Source of the DNA: DASVHS01 sp035468985
Lineage (GTDB): Bacteria > Acidobacteriota > Thermoanaerobaculia > Gp7-AA8
Reading direction: 5' to 3'
Length of the DNA: 64,000 bases
Assembly (NCBI GenBank): GCA_035468985.1
Contig: DATISF010000043.1
Location: forward strand, 62,001 to 126,000
In this document: positions 34,362-42,687 of the stretch, piece after piece
How positions within the stretch are numbered: position 1 is the first letter of the stretch
Layout: each line of letters starts with the position of its first letter
Notes under the pieces: model-generated
The model's database searches: none
Told to the model about the DNA's origin: nothing
What the model saw: the letters and a program-made list of their open reading frames with translations, nothing else
Translations under genes and position numbers: made by a program

Positions 34362-34557
34362 TGTGGCGAGTCAGAGATACGCAGCATTTCGCTGGTGCCG
34401 CTTGCGGCTGAGATGCAAGGAGCGAGGAGGAGGCGATGTGGTGACATCGTTGACGACGAGCGACGCCGCAGATCGGCGGCAACCGGCACCAGCCCGGAGG
34501 GTTGCGGGCGGCGACGCCCGCAACGAAATGCTGCGTATCTCTGACTCACCACACTAG
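34358..34557. mobile_element. 200-bp MITE-like element with 34-bp inverted ends
   Basis: The left end (34358-34391, CTAGTGTGGCGAGTCAGAG...) and right end (34524-34557) are inverted copies with one mismatch in 34 bases. A second inner inverted pair (CTGGTGCCG / CGGCACCAG) follows. The element is exactly 200 bases, starts and ends with CTAG and encodes no transposase. It is probably mobilised by an unseen related element. Confidence 0.8.
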
Positions 34558-34711
34558 CAGGCTGATGAAAAAGTCGCTTCGTGCGCCATTGTGCGAGCGA
34601 TATGGCATGACGCCATGCACGGACGTGAGCATTCATGTGGCTTTGCTGGTAGCCATAACGGTCCCGATATCGATCAAGTTGCAAAAGGCCCGTTTTTCAA
34701 CAGCCTGCTAG
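34554..34711. mobile_element. 158-bp MITE-like element with CAGGCTG(A/T)TGAAAAA ends
   Basis: The left end CTAGCAGGCTGATGAAAAA and the right end (reverse complement CTAGCAGGCTGTTGAAAAA) form a near-perfect inverted repeat. It shares its left CTAG with the preceding 200-bp element and its right CTAG (34708-34711) provides the TAG stop of the pseudopilin gene. It has no gene of its own. Confidence 0.8.
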
Positions 34712-35196
34712 TGAGGGGCTGCGGGATAGACGATGAACGTGCCGCCCGAATAGACGATGTCGCCATCGGGATCGTCCGTGGGGCCGGGGGTGTAGCTGGC
34801 GCTGAACTGGTGATCGCGGCCCGCGGAGCGGATGCAGTACTGGTCCGCGGCGGCGGGGTCGCCGATCTTCTCGTCAGTGTTGAAAGCGAAGGGGAACTCC
34901 CAGCCGTCCCTCTCCGGCATGATGCGGATGTAGGTCGGGCTGAGAAGCGCGCCGATATCCTTCGACGTGGCCGGGTAGGCTGGAACGGTGAATCCGGCGG
35001 CGTTGTAGCGCTTCACGTCGATCGCGCGCGCTTCCCACGCCAGGGCGATCGCCCGCATGTCGGCCATGGTTCTCTTCTGGCGCGCGCGGAGCAGCGCGGT
35101 CTGATAGCGCATGATGGCAATCGCGGACAGAAGTCCGATGATGGCCACGACGACAAGCACTTCGAGGAGGGTGAATCCGGAACGGCGGCTTCTCAT
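34708..35196 (-). CDS. Type II secretion / type IV pilus-like prepilin (pseudopilin)
   Basis: This is 162 residues. A short leader MRSRRSG is followed by the prepilin peptidase site and membrane helix FTLLEVLVVVAIIGLLSAIA, with Glu at +5. The ATG at 35196 is chosen because it gives a normal leader; the upstream extension has no family sequence. The soluble domain is GspG-like in size (RQKRTMADMRAIALAWEARA). It stands alone, without other secretion genes. Its TAG stop is part of the CTAG that ends a MITE-like element, so its C-terminus may have been altered. Confidence 0.88.
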   Translation of the reverse strand: MRSRRSGFTLLEVLVVVAIIGLLSAIAIMRYQTALLRARQKRTMADMRAIALAWEARAIDVKRYNAAGFTVPAYPATSKDIGALLSPTYIRIMPERDGWEFPFAFNTDEKIGDPAAADQYCIRSAGRDHQFSASYTPGPTDDPDGDIVYSGGTFIVYPAAPH

Positions 35197-35262
35197 GAAG
35201 GCAGGGTACGCTTGCCGGCAAAGATCGTCGATGCAGCTGTCATTTCGCTGCACAAACTGCAT

Positions 35263-35534
35263 CGTCATCCTGAGTCGGCGAAGTGCGACGAAGGATCTCA
35301 GGATGCGAAAACATCTGCGATCACGTAGGGCCGACTCTCAGTCGGCCCCAGGCCCACTGGAGAGTGGGCCCTACGTGTGAAATAAGATCAGGGAACCTCT
35401 GCGCAAGTCGTCATCCTGAGTCGGCGAAGCGCGACGAAGGATCTCAGAATGCGAAAACGCCTGCGATTTCGAAATCCTTCGCCCCTCTTCGCGCCTCAGG
35501 ATGACGTGAACAACGACTTGCGCAGAGGTTCCCT
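35263..35534. repeat. Composite repeat block, inverted copy of 17290-17585
   Basis: In order: a half copy of the CGTCATCCTGAG palindrome (35263-35306), the double hairpin CACGTAGGGCC ... GGCCCTACGTG (35322-35377, the same 56-base length as at 17450) and a full family 1 element (about 35391-35534; GGAACCTCTGCGCAAGTCG ... CGACTTGCGCAGAGGTTCC). The order is the mirror image of the block at 17290. Confidence 0.88.
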
Positions 35535-35733
35535 TGGATACGGAGCGCTATGTCGCTCTTCAAGGCGTGATCGAGATGTACCTCGCAGCAACAAACGCGA
35601 CCGCCAGCTCTCGCCGCATGGCCACTCGGCGTTGAAGACACTTCCTCGGGAGGGGGCGTCCATACGGGCGTCCCTTTGGGGAATTCGGGCTTCCACCCTG
35701 ACCGCTCCCGCTCCAGATGTACGCTAGTGCTCG
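35535..35733. other. Unassigned 200-base stretch upstream of tilS
   Basis: I see no gene, RNA or complete element here. GGGCGTCC occurs twice as a direct repeat (about 35656-35678), and a CTAG lies 10 bases before the tilS start. It probably holds the tilS promoter, but no convincing -10/-35 pair was found. Confidence 0.4.
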
Positions 35734-37005
35734 ATGGTCATCGACGCCATCCGTCGTTTCCTCGAGCTGCATCGCATCGGCCCAGCCCGGATTGTCGCGG
35801 CCTGTTCAGGCGGGATCGATTCCACCGCGCTCCTCCTCGCGCTCGCCGAGATGAAGCGCGACATCCTTTGCGGGCACGTCAATCACCATCTCCGCGGAGA
35901 GGAGTCGGACGGCGATGAAGCGTTTGTCCGCCAGCTGTGTCTGCGGATCAACGTTCCGATCGACGTGCGCGATGGAACGCTCGATGGCGACGCGATCCGC
36001 CGCTCGGGACTGGAGGCGGCGGCGCGCGAGGTGCGTCACGCTCGCCTGCATGAGATTCGCGAAGCCGCCGGCGCGTCGTTCATCGCCACCGCGCATCAGA
36101 AAAACGATCAGGCCGAAACGGTGGTCATGCGGATCATGACCGGAACGGGCCTGGCCGGACTGCGAGCCATTCACGCCGTGCGCGCGGACGGGATCATTCG
36201 CCCGCTTCTCGACGTCACTCGCGACGAGATCCTGGCCTTCCTCGCCGAGCGCGGAGTCACGCCGCGCGCCGATCGGATGAACGACGATCCGCGCTTTCTG
36301 CGCAACCGCGTTCGTGCCGCACTGCGAGAGATGGGACCCGACGCGACCCACAACATCGCCGCGATCGCCGCCCAGGCCCAGCACCTTTGGCCGTTCGTCG
36401 AGCAGGCCATCGACCACGCCGGAACGATCGAAGCATCCGCGGACGCCACGCGCTTCGTCGAATGGCCGGAAGATCCCTGGTTGCGCCAGGCCGTTCTGCA
36501 GCGGCATATCCGCCGCCTCGATCCGCATTCGCGCGACGTGTCGGCGAGAGACCTGGAGCGCCTCGCTGCGGGCATCGATACGATCAAGCGCGTAAGCGTG
36601 ACAAAGTCGCTCGAGCTGATCCGGCGCGGCGGCGTGCTCGTCTTGCGAAGAGTGCCGCAGCCGACCGAGCCGTTCGAGGTGGCGGTGAGAGCCGGCCAAA
36701 CCGTATCGATCCCGCAGATCGGAGCGAGGCTCCGAGTCGAGGGCCCCGACGCCACATTCACCGTCCGCAACCGCCGCCGCGGCGATCGCTTCGGGCACAA
36801 AAAGCTGAAGGATTTTCTGATTGATCGTAAAATCGCCGCCGAAATCCGCGACCGGATTCCGATTCTGGTCTGGAACGGCCGGATCATCTGGGTCGGCGTC
36901 GAAGACGCGAATCGGTACAAGGTGACCAGCCCCGCGGGTGAGTTGTTCGAGGTGGTCCTGGAGCATGAGTCACAAGAAGAAGATCAAGACGGCCTTCAGC
37001 GCTAA
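35734..37005 (+). CDS. tilS: tRNA(Ile)-lysidine synthase TilS
   Basis: This is 423 residues. The PP-loop motif SGGIDS (25-30) is the ATP pyrophosphatase signature; the enzyme attaches lysine to C34 of tRNA-Ile2 so that it reads AUA. The N-terminal ATPase domain (CGHVNHHLRGEESD, TAHQKNDQAETVVMR) and the C-terminal TilS-C domain (RRRGDRFGHKKLKDFL) are both present. The order tilS-hpt-ftsH is widely conserved. A CAT-anticodon tRNA, a possible substrate, lies upstream at 33816. The hpt start lies inside the last 41 bases. Confidence 0.95.
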   Translation: MVIDAIRRFLELHRIGPARIVAACSGGIDSTALLLALAEMKRDILCGHVNHHLRGEESDGDEAFVRQLCLRINVPIDVRDGTLDGDAIRRSGLEAAAREVRHARLHEIREAAGASFIATAHQKNDQAETVVMRIMTGTGLAGLRAIHAVRADGIIRPLLDVTRDEILAFLAERGVTPRADRMNDDPRFLRNRVRAALREMGPDATHNIAAIAAQAQHLWPFVEQAIDHAGTIEASADATRFVEWPEDPWLRQAVLQRHIRRLDPHSRDVSARDLERLAAGIDTIKRVSVTKSLELIRRGGVLVLRRVPQPTEPFEVAVRAGQTVSIPQIGARLRVEGPDATFTVRNRRRGDRFGHKKLKDFLIDRKIAAEIRDRIPILVWNGRIIWVGVEDANRYKVTSPAGELFEVVLEHESQEEDQDGLQR

Positions 37006-37486
37006 GCGGATCGCCGCGCGCGTCGGTAAGCTCGCTCACGAGATCCGAAAGGACGCCGGCTCCTCGGAAGTCTTTCTGCTCGGCGTCCTCAAGGGTACAT
37101 CCTGCTTCATGGCCGATCTGCTGCGCGCCATCCCCGGCGATGTCAGCTACGGCTTCATCGACGTCGTCCGTGACATCGCGGACGCGGAAACCGCCACGGC
37201 GCTGGAGATCGACTACTTCGCCGACACCGACATCGGCGGGAAGGACGTCTACCTGCTCAAGGACGTCGTCTCCACCGGCGTGATCGAGAACTACCTCATC
37301 GCCCAGCTCCGCCAGCGGAAGCCGAAGACGCTCAAGCTGGTGGCGCTCCTCGACCGGCCGGGCACACGCACCGTCGACATCGCCACCGACTACCGGCTGT
37401 TCGAGATCGAGGAAGGCTCGTTCGTCGGCTACGGCCTCGAGTTACAGGGGCGTCACGGAAATCTGCCCTACATCGGGCGGATGTAA
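36965..37486 (+). CDS. hpt: Hypoxanthine phosphoribosyltransferase-like protein
   Basis: This is 173 residues. VLKGTSCFMADLLRAI and the end YGLELQGRHGNLPYIG fit the family, which salvages hypoxanthine and guanine using PRPP. The PRPP-binding loop, usually E-D-x-x-D-T/S-G, reads K99-D100-V-V-S103-T-G, so two acidic residues are replaced. The activity may be changed or lost. The ATG at 36965 is inside tilS; a longer frame upstream lacks family sequence. It is followed by a GC-rich hairpin that may be a terminator. Confidence 0.85.
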   Translation: MSHKKKIKTAFSAKRIAARVGKLAHEIRKDAGSSEVFLLGVLKGTSCFMADLLRAIPGDVSYGFIDVVRDIADAETATALEIDYFADTDIGGKDVYLLKDVVSTGVIENYLIAQLRQRKPKTLKLVALLDRPGTRTVDIATDYRLFEIEEGSFVGYGLELQGRHGNLPYIGRM

Positions 37487-37530
37487 GGCCGGCTCTCGAG
37501 CCGGCCGGGGCCGACTCGAGTCGGCCCTGC
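37487..37530. repeat. GC-rich palindromes after hpt
   Basis: GGCCGGCTC-TC-GAGCCGGCC is followed by GGGCCGAC-TC-GAGTCGGCCC, two adjacent hairpins related to the double hairpins at 17450 and 35322. There is no T run, so a role as terminator is uncertain. Confidence 0.7.
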
Positions 37531-37628
37531 GCGATTTGAGATCAGAATTTCCCCGCTACCCCAACCGTTCCAATCGGCGGTAGTGTACGTGGCATGCACA
37601 GCGCATGCTGCGGTCTTCGGAGGCATCA

Positions 37629-39587
37629 TTGAATTCCACGGTTAAAACCGCGCTCCTCTGGGTCGTGATCATCGTCCTGGTGTTCCTGCTCTGGAGCCTC
37701 TTCCAGACGACCAAGGGAGCGAGTGAACAGATTACATTCAGCACGTTCCTGGACAAAGTGAACCAGGGACAGGTCGAGCACGTCCTCATCCGCGGCGACG
37801 AGATCCGCGGCGAATACAAAACGACCGCCCCCGGCGGCCGGAAAGAGTTCCACCTCAACGCCACCGACAAGTACCCGGCGATGTACGACCTCCTCCGGAC
37901 CAAGCAGGTCCAGATGGAGTTCGACCCGAAGACCGAGGCGCCGTTCGTCACGGCGCTGATCACATGGGCACCCGTGCTGTTCCTCGTCGGCCTCTGGATC
38001 TTCTTCATGCGCCAGATGCAGGCCGGCGGCAACAAAGCGCTGTCATTCGGCAAGTCGAAGGCGAAGCTCCTCTCCGGCAGCGCCAAGAAAGTCACGTTCA
38101 AGGATGTGGCCGGCGTCGACGAGGCCAAGCTCGAGCTGCACGAGATCATCGAGTTCCTCAAGGAGCCGCAGAAGTTCACGAAACTCGGCGGCAAGATTCC
38201 CAAAGGCGTTCTGCTCATGGGTCCTCCGGGAACGGGCAAGACGCTTCTGGCCCGTGCCATCGCCGGTGAGGCCAACGCGCCGTTCTTCTCGATCTCCGGC
38301 TCGGACTTCGTGGAGATGTTCGTCGGCGTGGGCGCCTCACGCGTCCGCGACCTGTTCGAGCAGGGGAAGAAGAACGCGCCGTGCATCATCTTCATCGATG
38401 AGATCGATGCCGTCGGCCGTCATCGCGGCGCAGGTCTCGGTGGCGGACACGATGAGCGCGAGCAGACCCTCAATCAGCTGCTCGTCGAGATGGATGGCTT
38501 CGAGTCCAACGACGGCGTGATTCTCGTCGCCGCGACGAACCGTCCGGACGTTCTCGATCCAGCCCTTCTCCGCCCCGGCCGATTCGATCGCCGTGTGGTC
38601 GTCGACCTCCCCGATCTCAAAGGCCGCGAGGGCATCCTTCGCGTGCACACCCGTACGATTCCGCTCGCCGAAGACGTCGATCCGGTCGTGCTCGCTCGTG
38701 GCACGCCGGGATTCTCCGGCGCTGACCTAGCGAACCTGGTCAACGAGGCGGCGCTCAATGCCGCTCGCTATGACAAGAAGAAAGTCCAGATGGTCGACTT
38801 CGAGTTCGCCAAGGACAAAGTCATCATGGGCGTCGAGCGGAAGTCGATGGTCATGAGCGACCGTGAGAAGCGGAACACCGCCTATCACGAGTCGGGACAC
38901 ACGATCGTCGCCGCGGTGATTCCCGCCGCCGATCCGCTGCACAAAGTCACGATCATTCCGCGCGGCCGCGCTCTCGGACTCACTCAGCAGCTGCCGACCG
39001 AGGACAAGTATTCGTACTCGAAGCGGTATCTGGATGCGATGCTCGCCGTCCTCATGGGCGGCCGTATCGCCGAAGAAGTCTTCCTCGGCGAGATCACCAC
39101 GGGCGCCGGCAACGACATCGAGCGCGCCACCGGCATGGCCCGGCGCATGGTCTGCGAGTGGGGCATGTCCGATCTCGGTCCGGCCACCTTCGGCAAGAAG
39201 GAAGAAGCCATCTTCCTCGGCCGCGAGTTCGCGCAGCATCAGGATTACTCCGAGGCGACGGCGATCGAGATCGACAAGGAAGTACGCCGCATTCTCGACA
39301 AGGCCTACAACTCCGCCAAGGAGATCATCACCGGCAACAAGACCGCCCTCGACCGGATCGCGCGCAAGCTGCTCGAGCGCGAAACGCTCGAGGGGTGGGA
39401 AGTCAACGACATCCTCCGCGAGGAAACCGGCATCGACTACATGAAGATGAAGGAGTACTACCCGGAGGAAGCGAGCCCCGGCGAGAAGATGACCATCGCG
39501 CCGGGGTCAGGCCCGTCCACGGACGTCTCCACGCCGGTGCCGCAGCCGCCGCAATCGCCGACGCAGCAGCCTGATCGAAAGAGCTGA
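37629..39587 (+). CDS. ftsH: ATP-dependent zinc metalloprotease FtsH
   Basis: This is 652 residues. The TTG at 37629 follows GGAGG by six bases and gives the family N-terminus MNSTVKTALLW; an ATG 24 bases upstream lacks this. Two membrane segments (about 5-24, 104-124) bracket a periplasmic domain. The AAA domain has Walker A GPPGTGKT (198-205) and IIFIDEIDAVG. The zinc site is HESGH (420-424). It degrades damaged or short-lived membrane and cytoplasmic proteins. It has a Pro/Gln-rich tail. Confidence 0.97.
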   Translation: MNSTVKTALLWVVIIVLVFLLWSLFQTTKGASEQITFSTFLDKVNQGQVEHVLIRGDEIRGEYKTTAPGGRKEFHLNATDKYPAMYDLLRTKQVQMEFDPKTEAPFVTALITWAPVLFLVGLWIFFMRQMQAGGNKALSFGKSKAKLLSGSAKKVTFKDVAGVDEAKLELHEIIEFLKEPQKFTKLGGKIPKGVLLMGPPGTGKTLLARAIAGEANAPFFSISGSDFVEMFVGVGASRVRDLFEQGKKNAPCIIFIDEIDAVGRHRGAGLGGGHDEREQTLNQLLVEMDGFESNDGVILVAATNRPDVLDPALLRPGRFDRRVVVDLPDLKGREGILRVHTRTIPLAEDVDPVVLARGTPGFSGADLANLVNEAALNAARYDKKKVQMVDFEFAKDKVIMGVERKSMVMSDREKRNTAYHESGHTIVAAVIPAADPLHKVTIIPRGRALGLTQQLPTEDKYSYSKRYLDAMLAVLMGGRIAEEVFLGEITTGAGNDIERATGMARRMVCEWGMSDLGPATFGKKEEAIFLGREFAQHQDYSEATAIEIDKEVRRILDKAYNSAKEIITGNKTALDRIARKLLERETLEGWEVNDILREETGIDYMKMKEYYPEEASPGEKMTIAPGSGPSTDVSTPVPQPPQSPTQQPDRKS

Positions 39588-39588
39588 C

Positions 39589-39822
39589 GTGGAAGCGGTG
39601 TTCGTCGCCGCGACCGCGGCGGAAGCGGATGAGGTGTCGCGGTTGCTCGACGCCGCCGGGATCGAATACGCCGAACGGCTCGACGCCGCTCTCAACGACA
39701 CGTCGAGCCGCGTCTGCTACCTCGGAACGCTCTTCGAAGTGCGCGAGGAGCACGCGGAAAGGTCGCGGCGCCTCATCGCGGACGAAGGTCTCGAGCGCGG
39801 AGTGATCCCCCCGTCATCCTGA
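39589..39822 (+). CDS. DUF2007-like small protein
   Basis: This is 77 residues from a GTG one base after the ftsH stop. The VFVAATAAEADEVSRLLDAAGIEY segment resembles DUF2007-type proteins, which are small and of unknown function. It is translationally coupled to ftsH. Its last residues (PPSS) and its TGA stop are formed by a repeat element (CGTCATCCTGAG), so the natural end may have been longer. Confidence 0.65.
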   Translation: MEAVFVAATAAEADEVSRLLDAAGIEYAERLDAALNDTSSRVCYLGTLFEVREEHAERSRRLIADEGLERGVIPPSS

Positions 39823-39887
39823 GCCGCGAAGACCGCGAAGGATCTCAGACAGCGTGCACGAGATCCTTCGCTGCGCTCAGGATGACG
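39812..39887. repeat. CGTCATCCTGAG palindromic repeat, copy after ftsH
   Basis: CGTCATCCTGAG (39812) pairs with CTCAGGATGACG ending at 39887. The TGA within it (39820-39822) is the stop of the upstream gene. About 100 bases of unassigned sequence follow before the next element. Confidence 0.9.
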
Positions 39888-39991
39888 TTAAGATTCCGCC
39901 CGCGTGCGCAAACGCGTCTCATCGCTCACACCGGCGGCACGATCGGCATGGCTCGCGCTCGGAACGGCTAGTCCAGCGGCGCGGTCGAAGC

Positions 39992-40131
39992 CTAGGCAAC
40001 CTCTGCACAAAGTCGTCATCCTGAGTCGGCGAAGCGCGACGAAGGATCTCAGGATGCGAAAACGCCCGCGATTTCGAGATCCTTCGCGGCTCAGGATGAC
40101 GTGAACAACGACTTGTGCAGAGCTTCCCTAC
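39992..40131. repeat. CTAG-bounded repeat element, family 1 (third copy)
   Basis: About 140 bases with ends CTAGGCAACCTCTGCACAAAG and, in reverse, (GT)AGGGAAGCTCTGCACAAG. The right boundary reads CTAC instead of CTAG. Its CTA at 40128-40130 provides the TAG stop of the minus-strand gene. The palindromic centre is present. Confidence 0.85.
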
Positions 40132-40859
40132 CGGCTTCGAAAGACGAAGTTCAGAAAGAAGCGGTTCGTGTTCATCCGCACGCCGTAATTCTTCGTCTCG
40201 AAGTGGTCGTACTCGTAGCCCGGCTGCACCGCCCACATGCTCTCCCCGATGCGGATGTTCAATCCTGCTTCGCCCCGATAGCCGCTCGTGTCGGTGTCGA
40301 CGTTTCCCTGGCCGAAGTCGAGCTTTGCCGATCCGATGAATCCGCGGCCGAGGACGAAGAAGCCGACCGGATCGGGCTCGGTGTGGAAGCGAAGGCCGGC
40401 GGTGAGCGCGTTGTGATCGATGTTCAGATCCGTGGCCACGGGATTGCCGAAGATCACCAGCCCGCCGATGCGGGTCGAATCCACTCGGATTCCGCCTTGA
40501 AGATCGAGAAACGGCGCGGCGGCGAATCCCACCGTCACTTCACCGCGGTCGCGCGAATAGTTCCCGGTGTCGACGATCAGCGAGACGATGCTGATGCCGT
40601 TCTCCGGATCGTGGTCGTACATGAAGTCGAGCACGAACGTGCCGTTGCGGTAACTGCCGACGAGCCCGAACGAGCTCTGTCGTCCCGTCCGCAGCGGCGT
40701 GAACGACTCGCGGACATCCGTCGAGTAGTTCGAAACGCGCGGCCCGATCTCGAAGATCCCTTCGTTGTGGGACGGCTGCCGTGTGGTGGTAATCAATGAC
40801 TGGGCGCCGGCCGTGGCCGCGCAGGCGAGGGTGATGAGCGCCAGAAACAAACGTCGCAT
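40128..40859 (-). CDS. Outer membrane beta-barrel protein
   Basis: This is 243 residues from the ATG at 40859, which starts a signal peptide (MRRLFLALITLACAATAGA-Q). Alternating strands with aromatic ends and a terminal RFFLNFVFRSR strand suggest an outer membrane barrel, although a Phe/Tyr normally ends such proteins and here the last residues are R-S-R. The stop codon is part of a repeat element, so the original end may have been replaced. No family was recognised. Confidence 0.8.
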   Translation of the reverse strand: MRRLFLALITLACAATAGAQSLITTTRQPSHNEGIFEIGPRVSNYSTDVRESFTPLRTGRQSSFGLVGSYRNGTFVLDFMYDHDPENGISIVSLIVDTGNYSRDRGEVTVGFAAAPFLDLQGGIRVDSTRIGGLVIFGNPVATDLNIDHNALTAGLRFHTEPDPVGFFVLGRGFIGSAKLDFGQGNVDTDTSGYRGEAGLNIRIGESMWAVQPGYEYDHFETKNYGVRMNTNRFFLNFVFRSR

Positions 40860-40902
40860 GAAGGACTCCCGTCGAGGACGCCTGCACAGGAATTGCCATA
40901 GC

Positions 40903-40923
40903 GGGATTCGCGGTTCGGGATTC
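40903..40923 (-). repeat. Short GAATCCC heptamer array
   Basis: On the minus strand three adjacent heptamers read GAATCCC, GAACCGC, GAATCCC. They use the same unit as the array at 9310-9379, and sit in the 73-base region between two divergent genes. Confidence 0.65.
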
Positions 40924-40932
40924 GCGAACGTT

Positions 40933-41229
40933 ATGTCGCTCACACCAAGACAACGACAATTCCTGAAGGGCCTCGCCCACTCCCTCGCGCCGGTCGTGCG
41001 CGTCGGGAAAGGCGGCGTCAGTGCGGCCGTGATCGAGGAGACGAAGAAATCGCTCGAGGCGCACGAGCTGATCAAGGTGCGCATCGACGCGGATGAGGCC
41101 GGCTCCCGCCATGAGCTTGCCGAGACGCTGGCCGCCGCAACCGCCTCGGACATTGCAGGCGAGATCGGGAAGACGGCGATCCTCTATCGCGAGCGCGAAG
41201 AGAAGCCGAGGATCAAATTGCCGAAGTAA
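40933..41229 (+). CDS. yhbY: YhbY-type RNA-binding protein (CRS1-YhbY/CRM domain)
   Basis: This is 98 residues: LTPRQRQFLKGLAHSL and VRVGKGGVS, with the GKGG loop and the ELIKVR strand typical of the CRM domain. It binds pre-50S ribosome subunits and assists assembly. The ATG at 40933 is the only one that gives the normal N-terminus. It lies divergent to the barrel gene. The stop is four bases before the convergent deacetylase end. Confidence 0.93.
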   Translation: MSLTPRQRQFLKGLAHSLAPVVRVGKGGVSAAVIEETKKSLEAHELIKVRIDADEAGSRHELAETLAAATASDIAGEIGKTAILYREREEKPRIKLPK

Positions 41230-41232
41230 CGA

Positions 41233-42459
41233 TCAGCGTGGGTGCGAGACGATCGCCGCGCTGGCGCCTGAAACAGGGATCACCTGCGCCGTCGCAGCGC
41301 GGCGCGCGGGTGCCGCGGTCTCGGAAGGCGCGGGCACGACCTGCGCGGGCGTCGTCGGCACCGGAAGCGCAGGGGGCAGGACCTGGTCGGGCCACTTGAA
41401 GGTCCAGCTCGCTTCGACGCGGCGTCCGGTCTTGGTGTCCGTCGCCCAGACGACCGCGCGCTGGTAAGTTCCCGTGATCGATTTGATGGCGTCGTTCAGG
41501 ACGAGCGTGATCGCGCCGGTCTGCTCGTCGTACGCGTACGGCAGCAGCGAACCGGCGCCGAGGAGGGCCATGCCCACCGAATGCGGATCGAGGTTCTTGA
41601 AATTCGGAATCCGCGCGGAGATCGTCATCGCCGGCTCGGTCACATCTCCCGGTTTCGGCGACATCTCCGCGAGCTGCATCGGCGTGGCGCCCATGTAATG
41701 ACGGAACTCGGCGAAGTCGATGCGCTTGTCGATCACGAGGCGCTTCATGCGCAGCGGATCGCTTCCCTGGATCACTTTGCCGAACTCGCAGGTGAGCGCG
41801 GCCGCGTAGCCGGCCTTCGCCACCGCTGCTTTCAGCCGATGGTCGTAGTCGCCGTACGGATAGGCGAGAAACTCCACCGTCTCGCCGGTGTGCTTCTCGA
41901 TCAGACGCTTGCTCTCGACGAGCTCGCGCTGCAGCCATGTGGCGTAGCCGGCGTCGTCGAGCTCTTCGTGACGGCGGCGGGTGAGGAACGGATGGGACCA
42001 CGAGTGGCTCTCGATGTCGCCGCCGTTCTCCGACATCTCGCGGATCTGATCCCAATTGAGCGAGATGATGGTCTTGCTGATGATGTTCGGATAGACGAAC
42101 ACCGTGAACGGGAATCCTCGCTTCTTCAGCTCCGGATACGCTTCGGTGTAGGTGCTTCGCCATCCGTCGTCGATGGTGATCACCACCGCGTTCGGCGGCA
42201 GCGAGTCACGCTCGCCGGTGACGTATTCGTAGAGATGCCGCAGAGGGATGACGTTGTAGCCGGTCATCTCCAGGTATTCCATCTGCTGACGGAACGTTTC
42301 GCGGCTGATCTCCATCCGCGGATCCTGCGGAGACTCGACGATGTGATAACAGAGGACGATGGCGCCGGAATGATCGCGAGGATCGGCCTTCTTGTGCGCA
42401 AGCGCCGGGAAAGAAGTAAGCAGGACGAAAATCGTCGCCAGAAACGCCCGCGCGGCCAT
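41233..42459 (-). CDS. Polysaccharide deacetylase family protein
   Basis: This is 408 residues from the ATG at 42459 (GGGAGA upstream), with a signal peptide (about 1-22). The NodB-type catalytic domain has IDDGWRST and HSWSHP (metal ligands Asp and His-x3-His), preceded by LCYHIV. It removes acetyl groups from a cell wall or capsule polymer in the periplasm. The C-terminal 45 residues are Ala/Pro-rich and probably disordered. It is divergent from the 42688 gene, with a palindrome between. Confidence 0.93.
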   Translation of the reverse strand: MAARAFLATIFVLLTSFPALAHKKADPRDHSGAIVLCYHIVESPQDPRMEISRETFRQQMEYLEMTGYNVIPLRHLYEYVTGERDSLPPNAVVITIDDGWRSTYTEAYPELKKRGFPFTVFVYPNIISKTIISLNWDQIREMSENGGDIESHSWSHPFLTRRRHEELDDAGYATWLQRELVESKRLIEKHTGETVEFLAYPYGDYDHRLKAAVAKAGYAAALTCEFGKVIQGSDPLRMKRLVIDKRIDFAEFRHYMGATPMQLAEMSPKPGDVTEPAMTISARIPNFKNLDPHSVGMALLGAGSLLPYAYDEQTGAITLVLNDAIKSITGTYQRAVVWATDTKTGRRVEASWTFKWPDQVLPPALPVPTTPAQVVPAPSETAAPARRAATAQVIPVSGASAAIVSHPR

Positions 42460-42561
42460 GTGTCTCCCGAGATACTGCAAGATCAAGAAATCGCCAGTGC
42501 AAACAGCAGGCCTTCTATTGTAGTTCGTTGGAACGCCGCCGTGGAGCCGTGTGATGGATTT

Positions 42562-42577
42562 CGTGATCGCGATCACG
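42562..42577. promoter_or_regulatory. 16-bp perfect palindrome in a divergent intergenic region
   Basis: CGTGATCG-CGATCACG is perfectly symmetric and lies between the deacetylase and the TPR protein start sites, about 100 bases from each. It is a likely operator. Two TTGAC motifs (42626 and 42633) downstream could be -35 boxes for the plus-strand gene. Confidence 0.5.
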
Positions 42578-42687
42578 GATCGGGGGCTCGGCTCCGGAGC
42601 TGCCGAGGGAATCAGCGGACTGCGTTTGACGGTTGACCGGCGCTAGAAGTAGTCTCCGACACCACATCGTCAGGGGTCCCACATCTT

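Noticed and set aside
34127..34557. Open frames inside the repeat cluster
   Set aside because: They run through inverted repeats and palindromes shared with non-coding copies, so they are not genes.
35444..35772. Small minus-strand frames upstream of tilS
   Set aside because: They lack a ribosome binding site and family motifs and partly overlap repeats.
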